NCBI GenBank assembly: GCA_035653595.1
Contig: DASRBO010000001.1
Location: forward strand, 13,608 to 77,607
Direction of reading: 5' to 3'
Length of the DNA stretch: 64,000 nucleotides
Source: DASRBO01 sp035653595
GTDB taxonomy: Bacteria; Actinomycetota; Acidimicrobiia; Acidimicrobiales; JAJPHE01
Positions 24,437 through 32,513 of this stretch are shown piece by piece (within the stretch, counting starts at the first letter, position 1; every line of letters begins with the position of its first letter). The position numbers were made by a program, and so were the translations under genes. Below the pieces are notes generated by a model that was not told the origin of the DNA, ran no database searches, and saw nothing but the letters and a program-made list of their open reading frames with translations.

Positions 24437-25191
24437 CCTACGCCGTCGGGCTGGCCAACATCTTCCTGGGGGTCATCTACACCTGCTACGGCATCATGAC
24501 CCTGCTCGACCTCAAGCGGGGCTGGAAGGAGCGGGGCTTCTCCCACTTCGGGGCGGCATGGGTGGCCATGGCCTTCACCTGCGGGCCCCACCACCTCGAG
24601 CACGGCGTCCACGTGCTGGGCTCGCCGCTGGGCGCCGGGCCCCTCGACCTGGCGGTGGTGCTGGTCGGGTTCCCGGCCGGAGCGGTGTGGTTCCTCCTGC
24701 GGGTTGAGGCGCTGACCGGTGGCCGGGGCGACCGGTTGATCCGCGGCACGCCCTCGTGGATCGCCGCCCTGCCCTGGCTGGCGGTGGTCTACCTGGGCTC
24801 CCTGGTCCTCGAATCGGTCCTCCTGCTGCGGCACGGATCGGCGTTCACCCCCCGCATGACGCCCAACGTGCTGCTGCTGGGCATCTACTGCCTCATCGGC
24901 TATTACCTCATCCGGGCCCAGGTGGGCAGCCACCGCCAGACCGACGGCTGGTCGCTGTCCGGCCTGGCCCTGGGCATCGTGTTCCCCACCTGCGGGCTCA
25001 TGCACGTGTTCTTCGCCGCCTACGCCGCCTCCGGCCGATACGACATCGAGGCCATCGGCCTCACCATCGACTGGCTGGCGGTGCCTGCGGCCATCTACTT
25101 CGTCTGGGTGGTGCGGGCCCTGTACCTCGGGACCATCACCGACTGGAACGAGAGCGCCGGTCCGGTGCAGCCCCAGCTGGCGGGGACCTGA
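24433..25191 (+). CDS. Seven-helix membrane protein with duplicated TCGxxH motif, function unknown
   Basis: I do not recognise the family. The 252-residue protein has seven clear hydrophobic helices. Two of them carry the same motif: TCGPHHLEH in helix 2 (Thr49, Cys50, His53, His54, His57) and TCGLMH in helix 6 (Cys187, His191), which suggests a buried metal, heme or copper site. The arrangement resembles membrane sensor modules normally fused to kinases. It overlaps the kinase gene by GTGA and lies two bases before the first response regulator, so it probably acts as the sensory input of this operon. Confidence 0.85.
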   Translation: MTYAVGLANIFLGVIYTCYGIMTLLDLKRGWKERGFSHFGAAWVAMAFTCGPHHLEHGVHVLGSPLGAGPLDLAVVLVGFPAGAVWFLLRVEALTGGRGDRLIRGTPSWIAALPWLAVVYLGSLVLESVLLLRHGSAFTPRMTPNVLLLGIYCLIGYYLIRAQVGSHRQTDGWSLSGLALGIVFPTCGLMHVFFAAYAASGRYDIEAIGLTIDWLAVPAAIYFVWVVRALYLGTITDWNESAGPVQPQLAGT

Positions 25192-25192
25192 C

Positions 25193-25621
25193 GTGTCCGT
25201 TGTCCTGCTGGTCGACGACGCCCCCGACATCCGCCTCCTGGAGCGGGCGGTGCTGGCCCGCCGGGGTCATGAGGTGCTGGAGGCCGCCAGCGGCAGGGAG
25301 GCTCTGGCGCTGCTCAACGACGGGCCGCTGCCCACCGTGGTTGTCCTCGACGTCCAGATGCCGGAGATGGACGGGTGGGAGACCTTGTCCAGCATCCGCC
25401 GCCACCCCCGGGCCGCCGACATCCCGGTGATCCTGTGCACGGTGAAGAGCCGGTCCCAGGACGAGGCCCGGGCCTGGCGCGGCGGCTGCGACGGCTACCT
25501 CATCAAGCCCTTCCCCATCGCCCGGCTGGCCGAGGAGGTCGAGGAGGTGGCCCGGCGCAGCCCCGAGGAGCGCCAGGCGGTGCGCCGCCTTCACCACGAG
25601 CAGCTCTCCGACATCGCCTAG
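25193..25621 (+). CDS. Single-domain response regulator (CheY-like)
   Basis: Stand-alone receiver domain, 142 residues, with no output domain: LLVDDAPDIRLLE acidic pair, phospho-acceptor in VVLDVQMPEMDGW, ILCTVKS in place of the usual T/S motif, and the Lys in GYLIKPF. A charged C-terminal tail of about 25 residues follows. It is encoded one base after the stop of the seven-helix protein, and probably relays phosphate from the Cys-PAS kinase. Confidence 0.9.
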   Translation: MSVVLLVDDAPDIRLLERAVLARRGHEVLEAASGREALALLNDGPLPTVVVLDVQMPEMDGWETLSSIRRHPRAADIPVILCTVKSRSQDEARAWRGGCDGYLIKPFPIARLAEEVEEVARRSPEERQAVRRLHHEQLSDIA

Positions 25622-25656
25622 CGCGGGCGATCCCGAACGACAGGAAAGAGCCCCCG

Positions 25657-26037
25657 ATGGCCAGTCAGATCCGAACCTTGATCGTGGACGACCAGTCCGA
25701 CGTGCGCCTGCTGCTGCGGACGGTGATCGACCGGGCCAACGCCGGCCTGTCTGTGGTGGCCGAGGCGTCCAGCGGGGAGGAGGCCCTCGAGCAGGTCGAG
25801 ATGTGGAACCCGCTGGTGGTGGTGCTCGACGAGATGATGGCGGAGATGAGCGGCCTGGACACCGCCGCGGCCCTCCGAGCCCGCCGGCCCAGCCAGATCC
25901 TCGTGCTGTGCTCGGCCTACCTCGACGAGGACGTCATCGCCCGGGCCAGGGAGATAGGCATCGACGCCTGGGTCTCCAAGGACGCCCTGCGGGAGCTGCC
26001 CGGCCTCATCCGCAACCTGGTCTGCCGGGCCGGCTGA
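25657..26037 (+). CDS. Single-domain response regulator
   Basis: Second stand-alone receiver of the operon, 126 residues: TLIVDDQSDVRLLLRTVI, phospho-acceptor in VVVLDEMMAEMSGLD, LVLCSAY, and Lys in AWVSKDALRELP. The sequence is closer to NarL-type receivers but no helix-turn-helix follows. The ATG has an AGGAAAGAG site. Why the operon has two different single-domain receivers is unclear; they could be a sink and a carrier. Confidence 0.9.
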   Translation: MASQIRTLIVDDQSDVRLLLRTVIDRANAGLSVVAEASSGEEALEQVEMWNPLVVVLDEMMAEMSGLDTAAALRARRPSQILVLCSAYLDEDVIARAREIGIDAWVSKDALRELPGLIRNLVCRAG

Positions 26038-26049
26038 TCCGGCACCGGC

Positions 26050-26625
26050 TCAGCTCCGCAGGTCGATCGGGGCCAGGGCGGCGCTGATGCGCCCGGCGAC
26101 CTCCTCCACCGCCCCGGTGCCGTCCACCTCGATCAGCACCCCCCGCCGGCGGTAGTAGTCGACCAGGGGCTCGGTGCTGGCGGCGTATACCTCGAGGCGG
26201 TGGCGGATGGTGTCGGGGTTGTCGTCGGAGCGGTCCCCGGCCCGGCCCAGCAGGCGCCGCACCAGCTCGTCCTCGGGCACCGCCAGGGATATGACGGCGT
26301 GGAAGGTGCGGTCGTTGGCCGAGCCCCACTCATAGGCTGCCTCGGCCTGGGCCAGGGTGCGGGGGAACCCGTCCAGCACGAACCCGGTAAGGGCGGGAGG
26401 CCCGGTGATCGCCTTGAGCACCAGGCTCAGCACCAGCCGGTCAGGGACCAGCTCGCCCTGGTCCATGAGCTGCCTGGCCTCGGCCCCCAGCCGGCTGCCG
26501 CTGGCCACCTCGGCCCGCAGCATGTCGCCGGTGGCCAGGTGGGGCACCTGGTGGGCATCGGCCAGGATGGTCCCCTGGGTGCCCTTGCCGGCCCCCGGAG
26601 GTGCCACCAGCAACGCCCGCAACAT
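26050..26625 (-). CDS. adk: Adenylate kinase
   Basis: Interconverts ATP, ADP and AMP. 191 residues, short-LID form. P-loop PPGAGKGTQ (residues 9-17), AMP-binding helix ATGDMLRAEV, GFVLDGFPRTLAQAEA, and a short lid GRAGDRSDDNPDTIRHRL without the zinc Cys residues. Usually adk sits in the secY ribosomal-protein operon; here it is alone and convergent with the signalling operon, so it may be a second copy. Confidence 0.93.
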   Translation of the reverse strand: MLRALLVAPPGAGKGTQGTILADAHQVPHLATGDMLRAEVASGSRLGAEARQLMDQGELVPDRLVLSLVLKAITGPPALTGFVLDGFPRTLAQAEAAYEWGSANDRTFHAVISLAVPEDELVRRLLGRAGDRSDDNPDTIRHRLEVYAASTEPLVDYYRRRGVLIEVDGTGAVEEVAGRISAALAPIDLRS

Positions 26626-26655
26626 CGATCGACTGCCTCCTGTGCCGCCCGGTCG

Positions 26656-28218
26656 CTAACTGGGGCACATGGTGGCATTGGCGGGCACCGCCAGTCGCAC
26701 CAGGTAGGCATCGTCGATGTCCCGCACGCACGCGCTGTAGTAGTAGGCCACGTGGTCCACACCCCGCCGGCCAACCAGCACGCCGTGGTCCAGCTCGCCG
26801 GCCAGGTTCACCGCCCACTGGTACGGGGTGGCCGGGTCGGCGGTGGTGCCCACCACCAGGATCGGGGGTGCCCCGGGGTCATGGGCCGCTCCGGTGACCC
26901 GCGACGCCGGCACCGGCCACACGGCGCAGATGGCGGTGGCCCACTCGAACACCGGGCCGAACACCGGGGCCCTCTGGCCGGCGGCGGCGGCGATCGACGG
27001 ATAGGCCGACAGGTCGGGGTTGCCAGGGTGGTCCTCGCAGTTGATGGCGCTGTTGGCGTCGGAGTTGTTCGAGCTGCCGTGCACCTGGTAGCGGTCGGAG
27101 AGCGAGAGCACCCCCGATCCGTTGCCCGCCGCAGCCTGGGCGAGGGCCTGGCCGAGGCTGGGCCAGAAGCTGGTGGAGGTGAGGGTGTCCATGGTGGCGA
27201 GGTAGAGCTCGCCCACCCCGGCACTGCGCCCACCACCGGCCGGCTCGCGCTGCTTGCGCATCCGGTCCAGGAGCGACATGAACGCCGACTGGGGATCGCC
27301 CCCCGGCCTCCAGGCGCACGACGACGAGCCGGCGCACCAGCTGAGGAACGAGTTGAGGCTGGACTCGAAGCCGGCCGCCTGGTCGGAGGCCATCTGCTGC
27401 AGGGTGAGGGCGGGGTCTATGGCCCCGTCGAGGACCATGGCCCGGACGTGGGTCGGGAACATCGATGCGTAGGTGGCGCCCAGAAGCGTTCCGTAGGAGT
27501 GGCCGAGGAAGGTCAGCTCGGTGTCGCCGAGGGCGGCCCGGATGCGGTCGAGGTCGCGGGCGGCGTCCACCGACCCGACGTGGGCCAGCAGGCTGGCGGT
27601 GCTGCGGTTCACACAGTCGGCGGCGTAGGCCCGGAAGCCGTCGATTAGGGCCTGCTGGGAGGACGAGTCGGTGGGGGCCGGATCGGGCAGGGGGCCGGGG
27701 GATCCTCCTGTGCCCTGGATGCAGTGCACCGGGTCGCTGCGCTCTACCCCGCGGGGGTCGAAGGACACCACGTCGAAGTGGTCCTGCAGGCTGGGGGTCA
27801 GCACCCGCAGCTCGGTGGGCAGGTCGTCGATGCCCGAGTCACCGGGCCCACCCGGGTTGATTACCAGCGAGCCGATCCTCTCCGACGGGACCAGGGCGGG
27901 ACGCCGGGCCAGGGCGATGGAGATGGTCGCTCCGTCCGGATGGGAGTAGTCGAGGGGGACGGGCAGGCTGGCGCACTGGAGCGCCCCGCACGGCGTCCAG
28001 GACAGGGCCGGAGGGGCCGTGGTCGTGCTCGTCGTCCTGGCGGGGGCGGCCGTGGTCGTGGTCGGCGGGACCACCCCGGCCGACCTCGCAGGGGGAGCGG
28101 CGGCGGGCCGCCGCGAGCCCCCGGCATGGGTGGCCACCCCCACGCAGCCGGCGGCGCCCACCAGGGCGGCGGCCACCGCCAGCCAGCGCCGGACGGTGGA
28201 GGTCGGGACAGCTGCCAC
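26656..28218 (-). CDS. Exported alpha/beta hydrolase of the TAP (tripeptidyl aminopeptidase) family
   Basis: Secreted peptidase-like hydrolase of 520 residues. The N-terminus has a basic segment and hydrophobic core ending in GAAGC, a possible weak lipobox, followed by a Thr/Pro-rich linker to about residue 70. Catalytic triad: Ser in FLGHSYGTLLG, Asp in VVGTTADPATPY and His in RGVDHVAYY; oxyanion segment VINPGGPGDSG. The C-terminal TAP-type domain is present. Family members cleave tripeptides or ester prodrug-like bonds outside the cell. The GTG start gives the signal sequence. Thirty bases upstream of adk on the same strand. Confidence 0.9.
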   Translation of the reverse strand: MAAVPTSTVRRWLAVAAALVGAAGCVGVATHAGGSRRPAAAPPARSAGVVPPTTTTAAPARTTSTTTAPPALSWTPCGALQCASLPVPLDYSHPDGATISIALARRPALVPSERIGSLVINPGGPGDSGIDDLPTELRVLTPSLQDHFDVVSFDPRGVERSDPVHCIQGTGGSPGPLPDPAPTDSSSQQALIDGFRAYAADCVNRSTASLLAHVGSVDAARDLDRIRAALGDTELTFLGHSYGTLLGATYASMFPTHVRAMVLDGAIDPALTLQQMASDQAAGFESSLNSFLSWCAGSSSCAWRPGGDPQSAFMSLLDRMRKQREPAGGGRSAGVGELYLATMDTLTSTSFWPSLGQALAQAAAGNGSGVLSLSDRYQVHGSSNNSDANSAINCEDHPGNPDLSAYPSIAAAAGQRAPVFGPVFEWATAICAVWPVPASRVTGAAHDPGAPPILVVGTTADPATPYQWAVNLAGELDHGVLVGRRGVDHVAYYYSACVRDIDDAYLVRLAVPANATMCPS

Positions 28219-28297
28219 CGGCCCACTGTGACATCTGAGGGCAGCCGGCCCGCCGCGGGCGACGCCGGCGCGGGAACAGCCAGGCCAACCCGGCCGT

Positions 28298-28316
28298 TAT
28301 ATAGTTGAACGCTCAA
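28298..28316 (+). promoter_or_regulatory. -10 element with adjoining TTGAACGCTCAA operator of the pirin gene
   Basis: An AT-rich TATATAGT (-10) is followed directly by TTGAACGCTCAA (28305-28316), an imperfect palindrome with TTGA/TCAA arms, and then the GGAGG site of the pirin gene. A repressor bound here would block transcription initiation. The ATATAGTTGA string is repeated at 34995-35004 upstream of the protease fusion. Confidence 0.5.
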
Positions 28317-28330
28317 TTGTTGGAGGACCG

Positions 28331-29287
28331 ATGCCGGCCGTCACCGCAGACACCCTCACCCTGCCCCGCCTACCCGCACCCGGGCCCGACCGGCGGCCCC
28401 GGCCGGTCAGGTCGGTGACCACCGCCCCCAGCGGGCTGGAGGGCGAAGGCTTCCCCGTCCGGCGCGCCTTCGCCGGCGTCGACCTGGCCGACCTCGATCC
28501 GTTCGTCCACATGGACCAGATGGGCGCCGTGGACTACGGCCCCGGCGAGCCGCGGGGCACCGCCTGGCACCCGCACCGCGGCTTCGAGACGGTGACCTAC
28601 ATGATCGAAGGCACCTTCCAGCATCAGGACTCCCACGGCGGGGGCGGCATCATCTCCGACGGCGCCACCCAGTGGATGACCGCCGGCGGCGGCATCCTGC
28701 ACATCGAGACCCCACCCGAGGCGCTGGTCGTCAGCGGCGGGCTCTTCCACGGGATCCAGCTGTGGGTGAACCTGCCCGCCAGCGACAAGATGGTCTCGCC
28801 CCGGTACCAGAGCCTCGAGGGCGAGCAGGTGGTGCTGGTCTCATCCCCGGACGGCGGCGCCCTGCTCCGGGTGGTGGCCGGCGACGTCGCCGGGCACCGG
28901 GGCCCGGGCGCGACCCACACCCCGATCAGCTTCGTCCACGCCACCGTGGCGGCCGGCGCCCGTCTCGAGCTCCCCTGGGATCCCGAGTTCAACGCCCTCG
29001 TCTACGTGCTGGCGGGATCCGGGTCGGTCGGCGAGGAGGGCCGGCCGGTTGCCGGTGGCCAGCTGGCGGTGTTCGGCTCCGGCGACTACCTCGCCGTCGC
29101 CTCCACCGAGGGTGGTGCGCCGCTCGAGATCCTCGTGCTCGGGGGCCGGCCCATACGCGAGCCCGTAGCCGCCTACGGCCCGTTCGTGATGAACAATCGC
29201 CAGGAGCTGGTGCAGGCCATGGAGGACTACCGGGCCGGCAGGCTCGGGGTCATCCCTCCCGGCGCCCTCATGCCCTTCCACGCCTGA
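28331..29287 (+). CDS. Pirin family protein
   Basis: Bicupin metalloprotein of 318 residues. The N-terminal cupin holds the metal ligands: His80 and His82 in WHPHRGFETVTYMIEG and a His/Glu pair in GILHIETP, plus FVHMDQMG. The C-terminal cupin (PISFVHATVAAGARLELPW onward) lacks the ligands, as is usual. Bacterial pirins are quercetinase-like or redox/stress associated; the function here is not fixed. The ATG is preceded by GGAGG and a regulated-looking promoter. Confidence 0.93.
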   Translation: MPAVTADTLTLPRLPAPGPDRRPRPVRSVTTAPSGLEGEGFPVRRAFAGVDLADLDPFVHMDQMGAVDYGPGEPRGTAWHPHRGFETVTYMIEGTFQHQDSHGGGGIISDGATQWMTAGGGILHIETPPEALVVSGGLFHGIQLWVNLPASDKMVSPRYQSLEGEQVVLVSSPDGGALLRVVAGDVAGHRGPGATHTPISFVHATVAAGARLELPWDPEFNALVYVLAGSGSVGEEGRPVAGGQLAVFGSGDYLAVASTEGGAPLEILVLGGRPIREPVAAYGPFVMNNRQELVQAMEDYRAGRLGVIPPGALMPFHA

Positions 29288-29302
29288 GGGCGCCGGCCCG
29301 GC

Positions 29303-29788
29303 TCACCGCCGGCCCGACTCGAGACCGAGCAGGAACTGCTTGCGGTCCAGGCCGCCCCCGAACCCGGTCAGCGAGCCGTCGGCGCCGACCACCCGGTGGC
29401 AGGGGACGATGATGGACACCGGGTTCCGGCCCACTGCGGCGCCCACCGCTCGGGCCGCACCGCGCCGCCCCACGGCGGCGGCCAGCGTTCCGTAGGAGAC
29501 CGTCTCGCCGTAAGGGATGTCCCGCAGGGCCCCCCACACCCGGCACTGGAACGGCGTCCCATCGAAGACGATGTCGACGTCGAACTCCTTGAGGTCGCCA
29601 GCGAAATAGGCCCGCAGTTGATCCGCCACCCCGGCCAGGGCCCGGTCGTCGCTGGGCCAAGCGGCGTCGGGCGCCGGCATGTGCCGCTGCTTGTGCATGT
29701 GCACTCCGACCAGGGCGCCGCCCCGGCCGATCAGCAGCAGGGGCCCGATGGGCGAGTCGACTCTCGACGTGACGGTGGCGGGGGTCAT
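29303..29788 (-). CDS. ogt: Methylated-DNA--protein-cysteine methyltransferase
   Basis: Suicide repair protein that moves the methyl group from O6-methylguanine to its own Cys130 in IIVPCHRVVG. 161 residues: a degenerate N-terminal half and the C-terminal DNA-binding half with FQCRVWGALRDIPYGETVSYG and the Arg finger in AARAVGAAVGRNP. The ATG has a GGAGAAGG site and overlaps the stop of the adaA-alkA gene as ATGA, so both alkylation repair activities are made together. Confidence 0.97.
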   Translation of the reverse strand: MTPATVTSRVDSPIGPLLLIGRGGALVGVHMHKQRHMPAPDAAWPSDDRALAGVADQLRAYFAGDLKEFDVDIVFDGTPFQCRVWGALRDIPYGETVSYGTLAAAVGRRGAARAVGAAVGRNPVSIIVPCHRVVGADGSLTGFGGGLDRKQFLLGLESGRR

Positions 29789-31296
29789 CCTTCTCCTCGT
29801 TCCGGTCGTGGCAGCGGCCTGGCGGTCACTGCCGCTGGATAGCGGTTGATGGGGTGGTCGAGCACCGACCACAGGTACTGGGCGGCGTATGCCCGCCACG
29901 GGCGCCAGGCCTCGGCCGTCCGCTCCAGGGAGACGCGGTCGTCCGGCAGGCCCAGGGCGGACGCCGCCCGGCGGATCCCCAGATCCCCGGCGAGGAAGGC
30001 GTCCGGATCGCCGAGGGCGCGCATGGCGATCACGTCCACGGTCCACGGTCCGATCCCGGGCAGACCGGCCAGGGCCTGGCGGGCCGCCTGCCGGTCGCAA
30101 CCGGGGTCGAGGCGCAGACGGCCGGCGGAAAGCTCCCCGGCCAGGGTGAGCAGGGCGTGGCGGCGCGAACCCGGCATGGCGAGGGACTGCGGGTCGATCT
30201 CGAGCAGCAGGGCCGGCGCCGGGAAGAGGTGGGTGAGGCCCCCGGCGGGGTCCTCGATCGGCGAGCCCGCCAGCCGCACAAGCCTGGCGGCGTGGGTGCG
30301 GGCCGCCCCGGTGGAGACCTGCTGTCCCAGCACGGCCCGCAGCGCCATCTCCTCCGGATCCACCGTCCGGGGCACCCGCCGGCCGGGCGCCTTGGCGATC
30401 ACCGGGGCCAGCACGGCGTCGTTCGCCAGCAGCTCGTCCACGGCCACCGGGTCGGCGTCGAGGTCGAGCAGCCGGCGGCAGCGGGCGATGGCCGCGGCCA
30501 GGTCGCGCAGATCCGACAGCCACAGCTCACAGGCGATGTGGTCGGGTTTCGGCGCCAGGGCCACGATCCCGTGGCCGTGGGGCAGCGCCATCGTCCGACG
30601 GTAGGCGCCGTGGCGGTACTCCTCGCAGCCCGGCACGGCTGTCGCCAGCAGATGTCCGAAGAGGTTGTCGGGGCACAACGGGGCCCGGAACGGAAGCCGG
30701 ACCCGGACCGTCGCCGCACCCGCCGTCGGCGCCGGCGCCGGGCGGCGGCGGAGCTCGGAGGGGGGCACGGCGAAGACCGCCCTCACGGTGTCGTTGAACT
30801 GCCGGATGCTGGAGAACCCGGCGGCGAAGGCCACCTGGGCCATCGGCAGCGAGGTCGTCTCGATCAGCAGGCGGGCGGTGTGGGCCCGTTGGGCGCGGGC
30901 CAGCGCCAGGGGCCCGGCCTCCAGCTCGGCCTGCAGGATCCGCTCCAGCTGGCGGGGGCTGTAGCCGAGGCGGCGGGCCAACTCGGGCACCCCGTCGCGG
31001 TCCACCACGCCGTCGGCGATGAGCCGCATGGCCCGGCCGACCACGTCGGCCCGCCAGTCCCACTCCGGCGAGCCAGGCAGGGCGTCGGGGCGGCACCGCT
31101 TGCACGCCCGGAACCCGGCCTGCTGGGCAGCGGCGGCGCTGGCGTAGAACCGGACATTGGAAGCGCCCGGCGTGCGCGCTGGGCAGGATGGCCGGCAGTA
31201 GATACCGGTGCTGGTGACGGCGGTGAAGAACCACCCGTCGAAGCGGGGATCGCGGGACTGCACTGCCCGGTAGCAGCGGTCGAAGTCCTCGATCAC
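29785..31296 (-). CDS. AdaA-AlkA fusion: alkylation-response regulator and 3-methyladenine DNA glycosylase II
   Basis: Bifunctional protein of 503 residues. Residues 1-75: Ada metal-binding domain with methyl-acceptor Cys34 plus Cys38, Cys65 and Cys68 (YCRPSCPAR, CKRC). About 80-180: AraC-type helix-turn-helix (VPELARRLGYSPRQLERIL, AFAAGFSSIRQFNDTVR). About 195-500: AlkA domain with helix-hairpin-helix LAGLPGIGPWTVDVIAM and the catalytic Asp in FLAGDLGIRR. It senses methyl phosphotriesters and cuts out alkylated bases. GTG at 31296 fits the Ada start. It is the first gene of the operon with ogt, so it is probably autoregulated. Confidence 0.96.
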   Translation of the reverse strand: MIEDFDRCYRAVQSRDPRFDGWFFTAVTSTGIYCRPSCPARTPGASNVRFYASAAAAQQAGFRACKRCRPDALPGSPEWDWRADVVGRAMRLIADGVVDRDGVPELARRLGYSPRQLERILQAELEAGPLALARAQRAHTARLLIETTSLPMAQVAFAAGFSSIRQFNDTVRAVFAVPPSELRRRPAPAPTAGAATVRVRLPFRAPLCPDNLFGHLLATAVPGCEEYRHGAYRRTMALPHGHGIVALAPKPDHIACELWLSDLRDLAAAIARCRRLLDLDADPVAVDELLANDAVLAPVIAKAPGRRVPRTVDPEEMALRAVLGQQVSTGAARTHAARLVRLAGSPIEDPAGGLTHLFPAPALLLEIDPQSLAMPGSRRHALLTLAGELSAGRLRLDPGCDRQAARQALAGLPGIGPWTVDVIAMRALGDPDAFLAGDLGIRRAASALGLPDDRVSLERTAEAWRPWRAYAAQYLWSVLDHPINRYPAAVTARPLPRPERGEG

Positions 31297-31456
31297 CGGA
31301 CCAGAGTGCCAGGTCGGGCCGGCCCCGGTCTGGCGGGTTTCCGACAACGCCGTAAGGCCCGCTCGGGCCCACGCCCCGAGGCTCCTCCGGCATGGCGGGG
31401 CCCCATCCCCGAGCTCCTCCGCACCCGGCCGGCGTCGGGCCGGTACCGTTCGGGCC

Positions 31457-32482
31457 CTGGCCAGCTCATCCAAGGAAGAGGCCGTCACCCTCGAGGTTGC
31501 CGGTCACCAGGTCGCCGTCACCAACCCCGAAAAGGTCTTCTTCGAGGAACGGGGTGAGACCAAGCGCGACCTGATCGACTACTACCTGGCCGTCTCCGGG
31601 CCGCTGATGGCGGCCATGGGCGGACGACCGGTGTTGCTGCAGCGCTTCCCTCATGGTGCCGGCGGATCGTCGTTCTTCCAGAAGCGGGTACCGCCGCAGC
31701 ACCCGGACTGGCTCCAGACGACGATCGTCTCCACCCCCAATGGGACCACGTCCGAGGCGCTGGTCGCCGCCGACATGGCCCATGTCGTCTGGGCGGTGAA
31801 CCTGGCATGCCTCGGCTTCCATGTGTGGCCCTACCGGGCCGACGACGCCGCCCATGCCGACGAACTGCGAATCGATCTCGACCCGTCGCCCGAGGTGGAT
31901 TTCGACATGCTCCGCGAGGCTGCCCATGAGGTCCGCACCCTTCTCGACCTGCTCGGAATCCACGGCGCCCCGAAGACGACGGGCAACCGCGGCATCCACA
32001 TCTACGTACGGCTGCAGCCGTTCTGGGACTCCTACCAGGTGCGCTCGGCGGCGGTGGCCATCGCCCGCGAGCTGGAGCGGCGCCGGCCCGAGCTCATGAC
32101 GGCGGCCTGGTGGAAGGAGGAGCGGGGCCAGCGGGTCTTCGTCGACTTCAACCAGAACGCCCCCCACAAGACGGTGTTCGGGACGTGGTCCGTCCGGGCC
32201 CGGCCCGGCGCCCAGGTCTCGACGCCGTTCCACTGGGACGAGTTGGAGACCGTCGAGCCGGACACCCTCACCGTCGCCACCGTCCCCCAGCGGGTGCGGG
32301 ACCAAGGTGATCCGTGGGCGGACCTGTACGCCGAACCGCAGTCGCTGGAGCCGGCCCTCGAGCTCCACCGGCGCGACGCCGAGGCGGGCCTGCTCGACGC
32401 CCCCTGGCCCCCCGTGTACCCCAAGATGCCGGGCGAGCCGGCACGGGTCGCCCCCAGTCGGGCCCGGCGACCGAAGGACTGA
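31457..32482 (+). CDS. LigD-type DNA polymerase/primase domain protein (NHEJ)
   Basis: Stand-alone polymerase domain of the bacterial non-homologous end-joining system, about 341 residues. The metal-binding DxD lies in ELRIDLDPSP, followed by TGNRGIHIYV, the third acidic residue in VFVDFNQN and HKTVFGTWSVRARPGAQVSTP (key residues cited as VFGTWSVR). Homology clearly starts before the first ATG (31607): VTLEVAGHQVAVTNPEKVFF is encoded upstream with no ATG, GTG or TTG in frame. CTG at 31457 is taken as start; a TACCGT hexamer ends seven bases before it. No ku or ligase-domain gene adjoins. Divergent from adaA-alkA. Confidence 0.88.
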   Translation: MASSSKEEAVTLEVAGHQVAVTNPEKVFFEERGETKRDLIDYYLAVSGPLMAAMGGRPVLLQRFPHGAGGSSFFQKRVPPQHPDWLQTTIVSTPNGTTSEALVAADMAHVVWAVNLACLGFHVWPYRADDAAHADELRIDLDPSPEVDFDMLREAAHEVRTLLDLLGIHGAPKTTGNRGIHIYVRLQPFWDSYQVRSAAVAIARELERRRPELMTAAWWKEERGQRVFVDFNQNAPHKTVFGTWSVRARPGAQVSTPFHWDELETVEPDTLTVATVPQRVRDQGDPWADLYAEPQSLEPALELHRRDAEAGLLDAPWPPVYPKMPGEPARVAPSRARRPKD

Positions 32483-32513
32483 AGTCCGGCCCCGGACAGC
32501 AAGGAGAACGGCG

